Virus record (IMG/VR): IMGVR_UViG_3300008266_000014
Location: 91,531 to 155,530 of that record
Strand: one strand, 5' to 3'
DNA: 64,000 bases
Source of the DNA: a virus
The position numbers and the translations under genes are program-made. Under the pieces are notes generated by a model, which worked only from the letters and a program-made list of their open reading frames with translations, did not search any database and had not been told where the DNA came from. This document shows positions 51,045-58,406 of the stretch, piece by piece (position 1 is the first letter of the stretch; each line of letters begins with the position of its first letter).

Positions 51045-51210
51045 GTTTAGTTTCTGGGTACTTAAACATAGGTTGAAAATTGGATACACGATTGGTATCT
51101 TGAACATCTTCTGTGGATTGTTTAATATCGCAGTTGGAAGTGTCATTCCAGGTTTGTTCTGGAGTGCAGTTGGTGCTTTTATCATTTTTGATGTCAGGAG
51201 TTATCGATGA
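51037..51210 (+). CDS. Small membrane protein
   Basis: MSKFSFWVLKHRLKIGYTIG opens a 57-residue protein with two membrane segments (IGILNIFCGLFNIAVGSVI; GLFWSAVGAFIIF). It overlaps both neighbours. Unknown. Confidence 0.55.
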   Translation: MSKFSFWVLKHRLKIGYTIGILNIFCGLFNIAVGSVIPGLFWSAVGAFIIFDVRSYR

Positions 51211-51308
51211 CACTACTAGCTTGGACCACTTTCTTTTTTGGTGTGGCAGTAGGAGTTAGCATATCCATTGCAATAGTTCAATACACCTTTTGGTCTTTAC
51301 GGAAATAA
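51207..51308 (+). CDS. 33-residue membrane peptide
   Basis: MTLLAWTTFFFGVAVGVSIS with a single membrane helix, ending WSLRK. Overlaps the previous stop. Unknown. Confidence 0.45.
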   Translation: MTLLAWTTFFFGVAVGVSISIAIVQYTFWSLRK

Positions 51309-51309
51309 A

Positions 51310-51471
51310 ATGGAAGTGTGGATTCTTGTTTTGATCACTCAGCTCGGTCCAAATAAGATCTTGTATGACCCTTACCTCGAGACAAGAAATGAGCAAGATT
51401 GTATCAAACAATCTCAGTTCGTTTCTTTGAGGCAACCAGAAGTAAAAACAATCTGTGTGAAGAAAAAATGA
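51310..51471 (+). CDS. Small hypothetical protein
   Basis: The 53-residue protein has a hydrophobic head (MEVWILVLITQLG), then a soluble, charged part with two Cys (DCIKQ, TICVKKK). It may be exported, as the head resembles a weak signal. Unknown function. Confidence 0.45.
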   Translation: MEVWILVLITQLGPNKILYDPYLETRNEQDCIKQSQFVSLRQPEVKTICVKKK

Positions 51472-51722
51472 ACAGAAAATACGAATGGCGTGAGAGAAAT
51501 TCCAAATGGTACTATTTTGATACCGAAACCGGAATGATCGTAGGTTCATCTTTCAAGCTCGCACTACAAGACATATATGCATCTGTTGTCAATACTGGTA
51601 ACTATGAATACTCTTTCAAGTTAGATGATGAAAAAGCTCTTGGTCATTATCTTGAACAAGATTTTGCCAAAAAGGCAGTAGAGAAGTACTGGGACATTCA
51701 GTGTAGGACACTAATAGAATGA
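51468..51722 (+). CDS. Conserved small phage protein
   Basis: ATG 51468 (MNRKYEWRERNSKWYYFD) gives 84 residues. The sequence TGMIVGSSFKLALQDIYA and FAKKAVEKYWDIQCRTLIE is a conserved family in T4-like accessory regions. Function unknown. Overlaps neighbours by four bases. Confidence 0.6.
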   Translation: MNRKYEWRERNSKWYYFDTETGMIVGSSFKLALQDIYASVVNTGNYEYSFKLDDEKALGHYLEQDFAKKAVEKYWDIQCRTLIE

Positions 51723-51931
51723 ATGATTTAATTCGAGAACTTTCTGAACAGGCTGAAAAGTATGCTGATGATAACTTTAGAGGTGAACCCACCTGGTCTG
51801 AAGCATTTGAATCAAAGTTCGCCGAGTTGATTGTGAAAGAATGTGCATCATTATTTCCACTGACGTTTACTGACGAGCAGTATCAGCGTAGAATAGATAA
51901 GACTATTAAAAAGCATTTCGGAGTTGAATGA
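51719..51931 (+). CDS. AELIV-family small protein, copy 3
   Basis: This 70-residue protein shows the family core: SKFAELIVKECASLF and IKKHFGV at the end. The N-terminal MNDLIRELSEQAEKYADD is helical. See the 50422 copy. Confidence 0.65.
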   Translation: MNDLIRELSEQAEKYADDNFRGEPTWSEAFESKFAELIVKECASLFPLTFTDEQYQRRIDKTIKKHFGVE

Positions 51932-52146
51932 TGGTTGATGTTTATGACCGCAAATCTAAATGGATAGATCTGAAACCATACTGTCATCACTCCAAGGATG
52001 ATGCATTCATGGAGATGGTTGAGTGGAGTAATGGTGAAGGGTTTGATATTACTATCGAGTCTCGAGGCAAGGAGCAGATATCAATGACTTGGGGTCAATG
52101 GGATGCTCTTCAAGTACTTGTAGCTTACAGAGAGCAAAATAAATGA
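51928..52146 (+). CDS. Small hypothetical protein
   Basis: This 72-residue protein (MMVDVYDRKSKWIDLKPYC) has short strands and helices and no motif; an ATG at 51931 is an equally good start. It sits between two AELIV-family copies. Unknown. Confidence 0.5.
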   Translation: MMVDVYDRKSKWIDLKPYCHHSKDDAFMEMVEWSNGEGFDITIESRGKEQISMTWGQWDALQVLVAYREQNK

Positions 52147-52427
52147 ACGAACGAATTCAAAAACTTGCCCATGAAGCTGGATTGCCCACATACAACCCTG
52201 ATGGTATCCCAACCAAACTGGAAAAGTTCGCCGAGTTGATTGTGCGAGAATGTGTTGCTATTTGCCAAGACATTGATGGTGAAGATAACACGGATGCCAG
52301 GTCAGGTAGGCAGGATTGTGCTGTGGAGATTCGAGAACATTTCGGATTAGAGCAAATTAGAAAATGTGATGTTTGTGATTGCATGTATCCTTGCTCCACA
52401 TCAAGAAACGAAAAACCATGGGACTAA
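52143..52427 (+). CDS. AELIV-family small protein, copy 4
   Basis: The 94-residue protein has KFAELIVRECVAIC and IREHFGL, plus a C-terminal Cys cluster (KCDVCDCMYPC) that could bind zinc. See the 50422 copy. Confidence 0.65.
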   Translation: MNERIQKLAHEAGLPTYNPDGIPTKLEKFAELIVRECVAICQDIDGEDNTDARSGRQDCAVEIREHFGLEQIRKCDVCDCMYPCSTSRNEKPWD

Positions 52428-52430
52428 TCA

Positions 52431-52640
52431 ATGAACAAGAATCTCAAATTGATAGCAGAAAGAGCAAGAGGATCTGTTCCTTCTGGCTTGACAACTGATC
52501 AATGGATTGAATACTATAATCAATCGTTTGCAGAGTTGATTGTAAATGAGTGTGCTGCTCAATGTGAGGTTGCTGGTGATTTTGTTCTTGCAGAGCAGAT
52601 GAGACAATGGTTTGGAGTGGGGGTGCACAATGAATCGTGA
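52431..52640 (+). CDS. AELIV-family small protein, copy 5
   Basis: This 69-residue protein reads QSFAELIVNECAAQCEVAGD and RQWFGVGV at the end. See the 50422 copy. Confidence 0.65.
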   Translation: MNKNLKLIAERARGSVPSGLTTDQWIEYYNQSFAELIVNECAAQCEVAGDFVLAEQMRQWFGVGVHNES

Positions 52641-52782
52641 GTTAGTTTTCAACATCCTTAAAGAAACAAAGATGGTGAATACTTTTTCAGAGGAGTATAA
52701 AGAAGGTTTCAATGATTGCTATTGGCAGCTAGTAGAAAAATTCGAAGAGTATTTTCAAAATTTAGAAAAGCAATATGAATAA
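52630..52782 (+). CDS. Small acidic protein
   Basis: The 50-residue protein (MNRELVFNILKETKMVNTFS) is acidic with aromatic residues. It overlaps both neighbours. Unknown. Confidence 0.45.
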   Translation: MNRELVFNILKETKMVNTFSEEYKEGFNDCYWQLVEKFEEYFQNLEKQYE

Positions 52783-53059
52783 ACTGATAAAAGACCTTGC
52801 CGACAAGTGCTGGGATCATCGAGTGCAGGGTCGTCTCATCGATGGTCAGCTTCATTTCGACTATGAAAAATTTGCAGAGATGATTGCTCTTGAGTGTGCT
52901 GCTGCATGCGGCAGTCAGGCAGACAAGAAGAACATTCGCAAGATGTTTGGTCTGCCTGTTGAGTCTAATGTGCAGTACGAGGGACCAGACGCACACGGAT
53001 CAATTACAAGCCAGTACACAAGAGAGTACAACTTGCCAAGAGACACTAAAAAAGATTAG
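52775..53059 (+). CDS. AELIV-family small protein, copy 6
   Basis: This 94-residue protein shows KFAEMIALECAAACGSQA and IRKMFGL, the family pattern, followed by a 35-residue tail. It ends before a terminator. See the 50422 copy. Confidence 0.65.
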   Translation: MNKLIKDLADKCWDHRVQGRLIDGQLHFDYEKFAEMIALECAAACGSQADKKNIRKMFGLPVESNVQYEGPDAHGSITSQYTREYNLPRDTKKD

Positions 53060-53092
53060 TAGTCATTGCTTTTTTAGTAACTTTATTTTCAG

Positions 53093-53118
53093 AAACCCGT
53101 ATTTACTGCGGGTTTTTT
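53093..53118 (+). terminator. Terminator after the AELIV cluster
   Basis: AAACCCG (53093-53099) pairs with CGGGTTT (53109-53115), then Ts. An AGTAACT motif lies 17 bases upstream. Confidence 0.8.
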
Positions 53119-53198
53119 GTTGTTGCCCAAGTTTGAATTTGACCTGAATATCCTCTTCACCGAAACGATATTCGGTTGGCAAACAAACAGGAGGAAGT

Positions 53199-53477
53199 AT
53201 GGGTTCCAAGATCTGGGAAAATCTTACCGAGCAGCAGAAGCGTGAAGTTCGCATGTACGGTGTCACAGTAGAAGGGATGAGAGAAGCGATTGAAAGAAGT
53301 TCTACGTTCAAGTTCTCTGGTCCTGCAATGGTTGCTGCTGGTATGATGTCTGATGCTCAAGAGATGTTGGCGCACGACAATGGTGGTCAGTATGATATGA
53401 TGATCATTGAAGACATTCGTCAGTTGTTGAATCGTGCAAAGTGGGTTTTGTTCACATATGTCAAAGAGGAGGCATAA
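53199..53477 (+). CDS. Conserved small phage protein
   Basis: This 92-residue helical protein (KIWENLTEQQKREVRMYG; MMIIEDIRQLLNRAKWVLF) has a strong AGGAGGAAG ribosome site. A TTGACC element at 53139 precedes it without a clear -10. Function unknown. Confidence 0.55.
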   Translation: MGSKIWENLTEQQKREVRMYGVTVEGMREAIERSSTFKFSGPAMVAAGMMSDAQEMLAHDNGGQYDMMIIEDIRQLLNRAKWVLFTYVKEEA

Positions 53478-53479
53478 TC

Positions 53480-53635
53480 ATGACCAAAGATGAAATCATT
53501 ACCGAGATGGAATATCTTCGCAAGAAGAACGAACACTGGAAGTCTTGCCAGGATGGGAGCTACGAGATGGCTCTCGACGCGAGTGGATACTATCGTTTGA
53601 TGAAACTACTAGATCAATATAAAGAGGAGGCGTAA
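53480..53635 (+). CDS. Small helical protein
   Basis: ATG 53480 (MTKDEIITEMEYLRKKNE) gives 51 residues, acidic and helical. It lies two bases after the previous stop. Unknown. Confidence 0.5.
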   Translation: MTKDEIITEMEYLRKKNEHWKSCQDGSYEMALDASGYYRLMKLLDQYKEEA

Positions 53636-54117
53636 TGAGTTCTTTGCGTGTAGATCCGATTACATTCATCTCTAAGAGAGAGTGTGGGGATTGTAAGTCT
53701 TGCTGTGAGGGTTGGCTAGCTGGTGAGATTTATGACATAAGAATGTTTCCTGGTACTCCATGTCATTTCTCATGCGAGACTGGCTGTTCAATATATGAAA
53801 ACCGTCCTCAAGATCCATGTAGGTCGTTCGATTGTTTGTGGAAATCCAACAATACAGTTCCTTCATGGATGAAACCGAATAAATCAAAAGTTATTTTAGT
53901 AATGAGGACTACACCAGAGGGAATTAATTACATGCAGGCCCACTCTACTGGTGAGAAAATTAGTGTTGAAGTAATGAGTTGGTTATTCAGACAGTACGCT
54001 TATAATTCCGTCAATATTGTGTACGACGTTGACGGATCTGTAAACTATTTCGGGAACGCTGATTTTATTAAGTCGATGGAAGATGGAGTAGCAAAAACAA
54101 AAAAGGAGACGATATGA
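53635..54117 (+). CDS. YkgJ-like Cys-rich protein
   Basis: This 160-residue protein starts with CGDCKSCCEGW, then HFSCETGCSIYENRPQDPCR and FDCLW: about eight Cys in the CxxCxxCC arrangement of YkgJ-type zinc/iron-binding proteins. Metal binding is inferred. It overlaps the previous stop by one base. Function unknown. Confidence 0.7.
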   Translation: MSSLRVDPITFISKRECGDCKSCCEGWLAGEIYDIRMFPGTPCHFSCETGCSIYENRPQDPCRSFDCLWKSNNTVPSWMKPNKSKVILVMRTTPEGINYMQAHSTGEKISVEVMSWLFRQYAYNSVNIVYDVDGSVNYFGNADFIKSMEDGVAKTKKETI

Positions 54118-54329
54118 CACGCGATAAGGCACTTAGCATTGTTCTTCGTATTCAAGAAGACATGGGTGAGCGGTTGCTAGAAACACTCACCTACATGTAC
54201 GATAACCTCGCTGATTTCGATTACGAAGAGCAAGTGGCGTTTCGAATCGTATACAGAGACTTCAGAAAAATGTTTCAACCAAAAGGAGGGTACGATAATG
54301 ATGAATCCGTGGGTGTGGACTGTGTTTGA
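54114..54329 (+). CDS. Small hypothetical protein
   Basis: The 71-residue protein (MTRDKALSIVLRIQEDMGER) is helical and ends in a short Gly/Asp tail. Overlaps the previous gene by four bases and the next by 32. Unknown. Confidence 0.5.
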   Translation: MTRDKALSIVLRIQEDMGERLLETLTYMYDNLADFDYEEQVAFRIVYRDFRKMFQPKGGYDNDESVGVDCV

Positions 54330-54459
54330 ATTGATGACGTTTCCGTTTGACAATACGATGATTCAGATTGCAAGGACGTATCGACTTGCCAGTACTGAGG
54401 AGTTAGTCGAGGAGACGAAGCAGGTTGTGATGGAACGAGGGTTCAGTTCAATCTTCTAG
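54298..54459 (+). CDS. Small hypothetical protein
   Basis: MMNPWVWTVFELMTFPFDNT starts 53 residues; helical second half (STEELVEETKQVVMERG). A strong AAAGGAGGG site precedes it. Unknown. Confidence 0.5.
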   Translation: MMNPWVWTVFELMTFPFDNTMIQIARTYRLASTEELVEETKQVVMERGFSSIF

Positions 54460-54468
54460 TGAGGATAT

Positions 54469-54597
54469 ATGTTTAATTTTATGGTTGGTACCATTTTTGG
54501 TATCGTCGTGAGTGCGGTAGGATTCTCTACTCTCGCTAGTATTGCAGACAGTGGAGTGCACAAGGTCCAGCAGGCAACTAAACAAGTGGTGAAGTGA
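54469..54597 (+). CDS. 42-residue membrane protein
   Basis: MFNFMVGTIFGIVVSAVGFS is a membrane helix followed by a short polar tail with Gln and Lys. Good GAGG site. Unknown function. Confidence 0.5.
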   Translation: MFNFMVGTIFGIVVSAVGFSTLASIADSGVHKVQQATKQVVK

Positions 54598-54749
54598 TGT
54601 TTACAGTATATATTTACGACACGAACTGGATCTCGGTTGCCATAGTCGAGCATGTAGAAGAGAAGGAGCTCGACAAGATGGTAAAGAAGTTAAAGAAGAG
54701 TGGGTTCAACGTCAATGCAGTACAAGGTGAGAGTGGCCGAGCGGTCTAA
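54597..54749 (+). CDS. Small protein ending inside tRNA-Cys
   Basis: The 50-residue frame (MFTVYIYDTNWISVAIVEHV) has a strand-rich start and Lys-rich helix. Its stop TAA (54747-54749) lies in the D-loop of the tRNA gene that starts at 54727, so the last seven residues are encoded by tRNA sequence. Confidence 0.45.
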   Translation: MFTVYIYDTNWISVAIVEHVEEKELDKMVKKLKKSGFNVNAVQGESGRAV

Positions 54750-54803
54750 GGCGACAGTCTGCAAAACTGTTCTTCGTGGGTTCGAATCCCACCTCTCATT
54801 CCA
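54727..54803 (+). tRNA. tRNA-Cys (GCA)
   Basis: Acceptor GTGAGAG pairs with CTCTCAT; anticodon stem ACAGT/ACTGT surrounds CTGCAAA (anticodon GCA); T arm GTGGG-TTCGAAT-CCCAC; then U73 and an encoded CCA at 54801-54803. The discriminator U73 is a known Cys tRNA feature. It may aid translation of Cys-bearing phage genes. Confidence 0.93.
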
Positions 54804-54821
54804 ACCACGAGGAGAAGGTTG

Positions 54822-55046
54822 ATGACAGCGATATGTGAATTAAACTACATTAATCGAGTGGTTCGCAGCGAGATTGAATATGTTCTTGGAAATTATCTTG
54901 ATGAGGATGAGGTTGCGAAGCTGCTCGCACCAATTTACAGTAGGGTAAAGATGCTTATTGATGAGGCGGAGATGGAATTTCCTGAATACAACTGGACTGA
55001 CCGCTCCTTGGCTAATGTTTTGAAAAGATCTTTAGGAAGGATTTGA
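54822..55046 (+). CDS. Small hypothetical protein
   Basis: ATG 54822 (MTAICELNYINRVVRSEIEY) gives 74 residues, helical and acidic (NYLDEDEVAKLLAPIYSRV). Strong GAGGAGAAGG site. Unknown. Confidence 0.55.
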   Translation: MTAICELNYINRVVRSEIEYVLGNYLDEDEVAKLLAPIYSRVKMLIDEAEMEFPEYNWTDRSLANVLKRSLGRI

Positions 55047-55047
55047 A

Positions 55048-55299
55048 ATGTTTAAGAATAGTTCGGCCAGACACAGTCGTGAAGAAGTAAGAGGCATGGT
55101 TGAGAAGTTTGTCACCACAGCAAGAGAAGTGCACGGTGAATCGTATCTCGTAGGGTATTTGAGTTCGATGGTGGGTACATTGATCATTAACACGACTGAT
55201 TTTGAACACGACGTAACATACAATCAGTTGAAGAGGCACGTCTCAGATCTGCACGAGACGAGTCACAATCGATTGATGCGTGAAAGGAAGGCAGCATGA
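55048..55299 (+). CDS. Small hypothetical protein
   Basis: This 83-residue protein is basic and His/Ser-rich (SSARHSREEVRGMVEKF; HVSDLHETSHNRLMRERK). It begins one base after the previous stop. Unknown. Confidence 0.55.
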   Translation: MFKNSSARHSREEVRGMVEKFVTTAREVHGESYLVGYLSSMVGTLIINTTDFEHDVTYNQLKRHVSDLHETSHNRLMRERKAA

Positions 55300-55391
55300 T
55301 GATCATGGGAAGTGCATGGCCTTGGGCAATGTTTGGTGGATTGATCTTTTGTGCTATCGCATATGTTATTGAGAAGAACATTACGTACTGA
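55296..55391 (+). CDS. 31-residue membrane peptide
   Basis: MMIMGSAWPWAMFGGLIFCA continues into a single membrane helix ending EKNITY. Overlaps the previous stop by four bases. Unknown. Confidence 0.45.
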   Translation: MMIMGSAWPWAMFGGLIFCAIAYVIEKNITY

Positions 55392-55426
55392 TTACCTCCT
55401 CCTGCTGCGGTTGATTGCAGCTTTTT

Positions 55427-55455
55427 CACCCCGACTCCGCTCGGGGTGTTTTTTT
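55427..55455 (+). terminator. Strong terminator
   Basis: CACCCCGA (55427-55434) pairs with TCGGGGTG (55441-55448), followed by seven Ts. A weaker GCTGC/GCAGC hairpin stands just upstream. Confidence 0.9.
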
Positions 55456-55466
55456 AGGAAAAGAAA

Positions 55467-56054
55467 ATGCCGTTAGTTGAAACTTGGTTTCCTGTGTCAA
55501 TTTACATGGAGAAGGAATTGATCTCCGAAGTAGAGAGTGAATCCTTACTGAAACACTGTTTGAATATTCGGTCTTCGGAATTTTCTATAGACGAGGAGAT
55601 TGGCTGGATAGGAGGTACATTCAGTACATATGGAACGTATAATCTTTCAGAAGACAGGCGATTTGATAATTTGTTCGGTCTTATAACTGAGCATGTCAAT
55701 AATTTCGCTTCAATGCACGGATCAAAATCAAAGTATAAAATAGCAAATTCCTGGGTAAACATAAACACAAGAGGGACCTTTCAAGAGTTTCATGCTCATG
55801 CTGGGTCTGTCTTTAGCTGTGCGTTTTATCTATCTGCACCAATAGGATCTGGCAGAATCATTTTTGAAGATCCAAAACAACCAGATATGTGTCCGCTGAG
55901 GGAGATAGAAGAAGAGACTCAACTGAGCTTTGGGAGAGCAAGCTACCACGCAGAGCAAGGAACACTACTAATTTTTAGATCGTATCTCAGGCACATGGTA
56001 GAGCCAGGAAGTAATGAAGAGCCAAGAGTCTCTCTATCCGCTAACTTTGTTTAG
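55467..56054 (+). CDS. 2OG-Fe(II) oxygenase
   Basis: This 195-residue protein has NSWVNINTRGTFQEFHAHAG (His-x-His/Asp iron site), SCAFYLSAP, GTLLIFRSYLRHMVEPGS (second His) and RVSLSANFV (Arg). It is a longer form than those at 6.3 and 34.4 kb. It lies directly after a terminator with a short leader (AGGAAAAG). Substrate unknown. Confidence 0.82.
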   Translation: MPLVETWFPVSIYMEKELISEVESESLLKHCLNIRSSEFSIDEEIGWIGGTFSTYGTYNLSEDRRFDNLFGLITEHVNNFASMHGSKSKYKIANSWVNINTRGTFQEFHAHAGSVFSCAFYLSAPIGSGRIIFEDPKQPDMCPLREIEEETQLSFGRASYHAEQGTLLIFRSYLRHMVEPGSNEEPRVSLSANFV

Positions 56055-56081
56055 TTACTATTTTTGTAAGAAAACCAGTAG

Positions 56082-56110
56082 TTGACCGAGAATCGATTTT
56101 TGATGACAAT
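56082..56110 (+). promoter_or_regulatory. Sigma-70-type promoter
   Basis: TTGACC (56082-56087), a 17-base spacer and GACAAT (56105-56110) lie 41 bases before the next start; an AGTTACT motif is 22 bases upstream. Confidence 0.7.
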
Positions 56111-56150
56111 CTTCTTGTGGTTATGAAATTCACTTGAGGAGATCTATATC

Positions 56151-56783
56151 ATGGACATCGGATTTGCAAAGACAGATGCAGGGCGTGTCGCAGCAGGGTT
56201 TATTTCAGAGAATAATGATTGTGCAGTGAGAGCATGGTCGATCTTTTATGATATTCCGTACAGTGAAGCGCATTGGATTCTTGAGAAAAAAGGAAGAAGG
56301 ACTGGCAAGGGAATTTCGACCATCAATCTCAGATATGCACTTCATGAGCACGGAGCCGTGTGTCAGCTCGGGAATCACTATCCCAACATTCGTAATGCAT
56401 CGATCACTCTCAATCAGTTGATCAAGAGGTTTCCCACTGGCAAGATCTATTGTATGAAGAGAGGTCATGCGTTCACCGTGATTGATGGGGTTGTGCATGA
56501 TCTTTCGAAGGTAGGGAAGAAGACGAGAGTGTTTGCGTTCTTTACTCCTCCTGGAACGGAGTACGTTGATTTCCGTGCGGAGAAAAGAGCAAAGCAAAGA
56601 GAGAGGCAGAGGAAGCCATCTAGTCAGTGGATCAGAAGGACGATTGCAAAGATCGTCAACGAGAATCCTGGTTTTAGTGATTACAGGGTTGCTAAAATAG
56701 TAAGTGCTGAGTTATCGATCACGATAGGTTCAGCCAATTATCACGTCACAAAGTATTCGAAATGTCAATTGACCAAGAATTGA
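56151..56783 (+). CDS. Cysteine protease-like protein with HTH-like tail
   Basis: This 210-residue protein has ENNDCAVRAWSIFYDIPYSE with a Cys at a helix start, then KRGHAFTVIDGVVHDLSK with a His and a later Asp, an arrangement like papain-type or C39 peptidases. The last 45 residues (RTIAKIVNENPGFSDYRVAK) repeat the module ending the 47.8 kb protein. Protease activity is not proven. Own promoter. Confidence 0.55.
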   Translation: MDIGFAKTDAGRVAAGFISENNDCAVRAWSIFYDIPYSEAHWILEKKGRRTGKGISTINLRYALHEHGAVCQLGNHYPNIRNASITLNQLIKRFPTGKIYCMKRGHAFTVIDGVVHDLSKVGKKTRVFAFFTPPGTEYVDFRAEKRAKQRERQRKPSSQWIRRTIAKIVNENPGFSDYRVAKIVSAELSITIGSANYHVTKYSKCQLTKN

Positions 56784-56826
56784 GATTTGAGGACACTGAG
56801 GGCTCTGAAAACAAAAGGAGGTTGAC

Positions 56827-57036
56827 ATGAAAGATTATGAAAAGATTAAGGAAGCTCTGGCAGCCGTGGACAAGGCGCTCGTGGCACTCGTTTTCACAGA
56901 GGGATATGGATCAGTGAAGGCAGAGTTAGAGAATTGTGCTTCGGAGTTGCAGAGTGAGATTTGGGCGTTGGAAGACATGATGGCGTATGAGCTTGATTTG
57001 ATGAAAGAGGAGATGGCGCATGACAATCGTTATTAA
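56827..57036 (+). CDS. Small acidic helical protein
   Basis: The 69-residue protein (MKDYEKIKEALAAVDKALVA) is acidic and coiled-coil-like. Strong AGGAGG site. It overlaps the next gene by 17 bases. Unknown. Confidence 0.55.
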   Translation: MKDYEKIKEALAAVDKALVALVFTEGYGSVKAELENCASELQSEIWALEDMMAYELDLMKEEMAHDNRY

Positions 57037-57217
57037 TTCCGTGCAGCAGCAGATTCTTGATAAGCTAGCCGAGATCAAGAATCTGCTCGAGTTTGCGACA
57101 GTTGATGGACAGCCTTTTGATGATGTGTTGGTCGAGGCAGGAAGTAATTGGGCAAAGAACATCGAATTCTCGCTCAATGAGCTTTACAATGAAGTTGAAT
57201 ATTACATTGATAACTGA
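57020..57217 (+). CDS. Small helical protein
   Basis: The 65-residue protein (MTIVINSVQQQILDKLAEIK) is acidic and helical, no motif. Unknown. Confidence 0.5.
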   Translation: MTIVINSVQQQILDKLAEIKNLLEFATVDGQPFDDVLVEAGSNWAKNIEFSLNELYNEVEYYIDN

Positions 57218-57227
57218 GGAGACAGAC

Positions 57228-57494
57228 ATGCTAGTAGATCAGATCACATCAAGTTTTGAGCGTGTTTATATTGGTAAGGCAGGTCACTGCTGCTGTGGGT
57301 GTGCTGGTGACTATTTTGACGATGACGCATCGAAGCAGTTAGTGATTGGAAAGATTTTGGCGTCGCAGAACGTAGAGGATCTTGATGTTTGTATCAACAC
57401 GACGATTGGCAAGAAGCTCTATATTGCGTACAGGACTGATGAGTCGATGAGGAAGATGGGTATTTTGCCTCAGAATGATTCCGTTGCGTGCTAG
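57228..57494 (+). CDS. Small Cys-rich protein
   Basis: ATG 57228 (MLVDQITSSFERVYIGKA) gives 88 residues with GHCCCGCAGDYFDDD, a Cys cluster that could bind zinc. The frame upstream of ATG lies inside the previous gene. Unknown function. Confidence 0.55.
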   Translation: MLVDQITSSFERVYIGKAGHCCCGCAGDYFDDDASKQLVIGKILASQNVEDLDVCINTTIGKKLYIAYRTDESMRKMGILPQNDSVAC

Positions 57495-57504
57495 GAGAAT
57501 GAAA

Positions 57505-57774
57505 ATGAACATTATTCCTGTTGACAGAGCAGGTCAATACAAGATGGCAACACTCAGCAATTACACCAAGGATCAGATCGAGCAAATACTTGGATTCGCT
57601 CCTAACATCAAGGATGATCCATCGAAGGTATCGTACAGCTGGGGGTTCACAATAGATGGAGAGCTGTGCGGGATTTGGGATTATTATCACTCGCACAATC
57701 AAAATGAATGGTCGGTCTTTGGTCCTATCTCTACTCTTCAGAAGTTATTTGGCTTTACCAATTTGACAAGCTGA
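57505..57774 (+). CDS. Small hypothetical protein
   Basis: ATG 57505 is seven bases after the GGAG site; 57499 would be too close. The 89-residue protein (MNIIPVDRAGQYKMATLSN) has a strand-helix pattern and GFTIDGELCGIWDYYHS. Unknown. Confidence 0.5.
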   Translation: MNIIPVDRAGQYKMATLSNYTKDQIEQILGFAPNIKDDPSKVSYSWGFTIDGELCGIWDYYHSHNQNEWSVFGPISTLQKLFGFTNLTS

Positions 57775-57787
57775 AGGAGAAGATCAA

Positions 57788-57997
57788 ATGACCACCATAG
57801 AATTACTAGAGACAGCAGAAGAATTCGCAACAACCCATGACATGCATGCTGAGTTCGTCAGACAGTACGTATCACTAAGAGAAGTTAACGGAATTGAGTT
57901 CTCTGCAATATGCGCCCTGCAGAAGATAGGCCTCTTTGACTCATTCTTCAAAGAGAAAATGCAGCACGCAATACAAAGAACCCAGATCCTCTCCTGA
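57788..57997 (+). CDS. Small helical protein
   Basis: This 69-residue protein (MTTIELLETAEEFATTHDMH) is acidic and helical. Good GGAGAAG site. It ends before a repeat-rich gap. Unknown. Confidence 0.55.
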   Translation: MTTIELLETAEEFATTHDMHAEFVRQYVSLREVNGIEFSAICALQKIGLFDSFFKEKMQHAIQRTQILS

Positions 57998-58023
57998 CAC
58001 GATATAAAATACCCCGAAAGCAC

Positions 58024-58139
58024 CCCCGCACGATATATTATTGCGTGAATAACGCGGATCCGCACCTATTTGAGACCCGCAGTTATTGCGGTGTTTGCGG
58101 GAAGTGAAATATTTTGAGATTTCCAGTGTTTCTGCGGGG
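58024..58139. repeat. Nested GC-rich inverted repeats in a gene-free gap
   Basis: CCCCGCA (58024-58030) is complementary to TGCGGGG (58133-58139). Inside lie GCGT/ACGC (58043-58055), the palindrome GCGGATCCGC (58054-58063) and CCCGCA/TGCGGG (58076-58101). The 208-base gap between genes holds this block and a TTGACC element at 58149. A protein-binding or replication site is possible. Confidence 0.55.
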
Positions 58140-58205
58140 TTTAACGTGTTGACCTCTTTTGAAAACTGTTGAAAATGAGCTTTACCGATAACAACGGAGG
58201 AAATC

Positions 58206-58406
58206 ATGATCAACTACGGAATGTTTACTGAATACGGCAATAGTGTCGTGGATGGTGTTGTGATTGCTGCCAAGCAGATTGGTTGGTCTCCAAAGGAAGT
58301 GATTGACATTCTGGATGACATCTCTACTGTGCGCGGGCTGCACGAAGCAGGGGATACCGAAGTTCGTGAGCGTGTCTATGCAGCAATCTTCAAGGAGGCA
58401 GTATGA
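58206..58406 (+). CDS. Small hypothetical protein
   Basis: This 66-residue protein (MINYGMFTEYGNSVVDGVVI) is acidic with helical turns. Strong GGAGG site. Unknown. Confidence 0.55.
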   Translation: MINYGMFTEYGNSVVDGVVIAAKQIGWSPKEVIDILDDISTVRGLHEAGDTEVRERVYAAIFKEAV

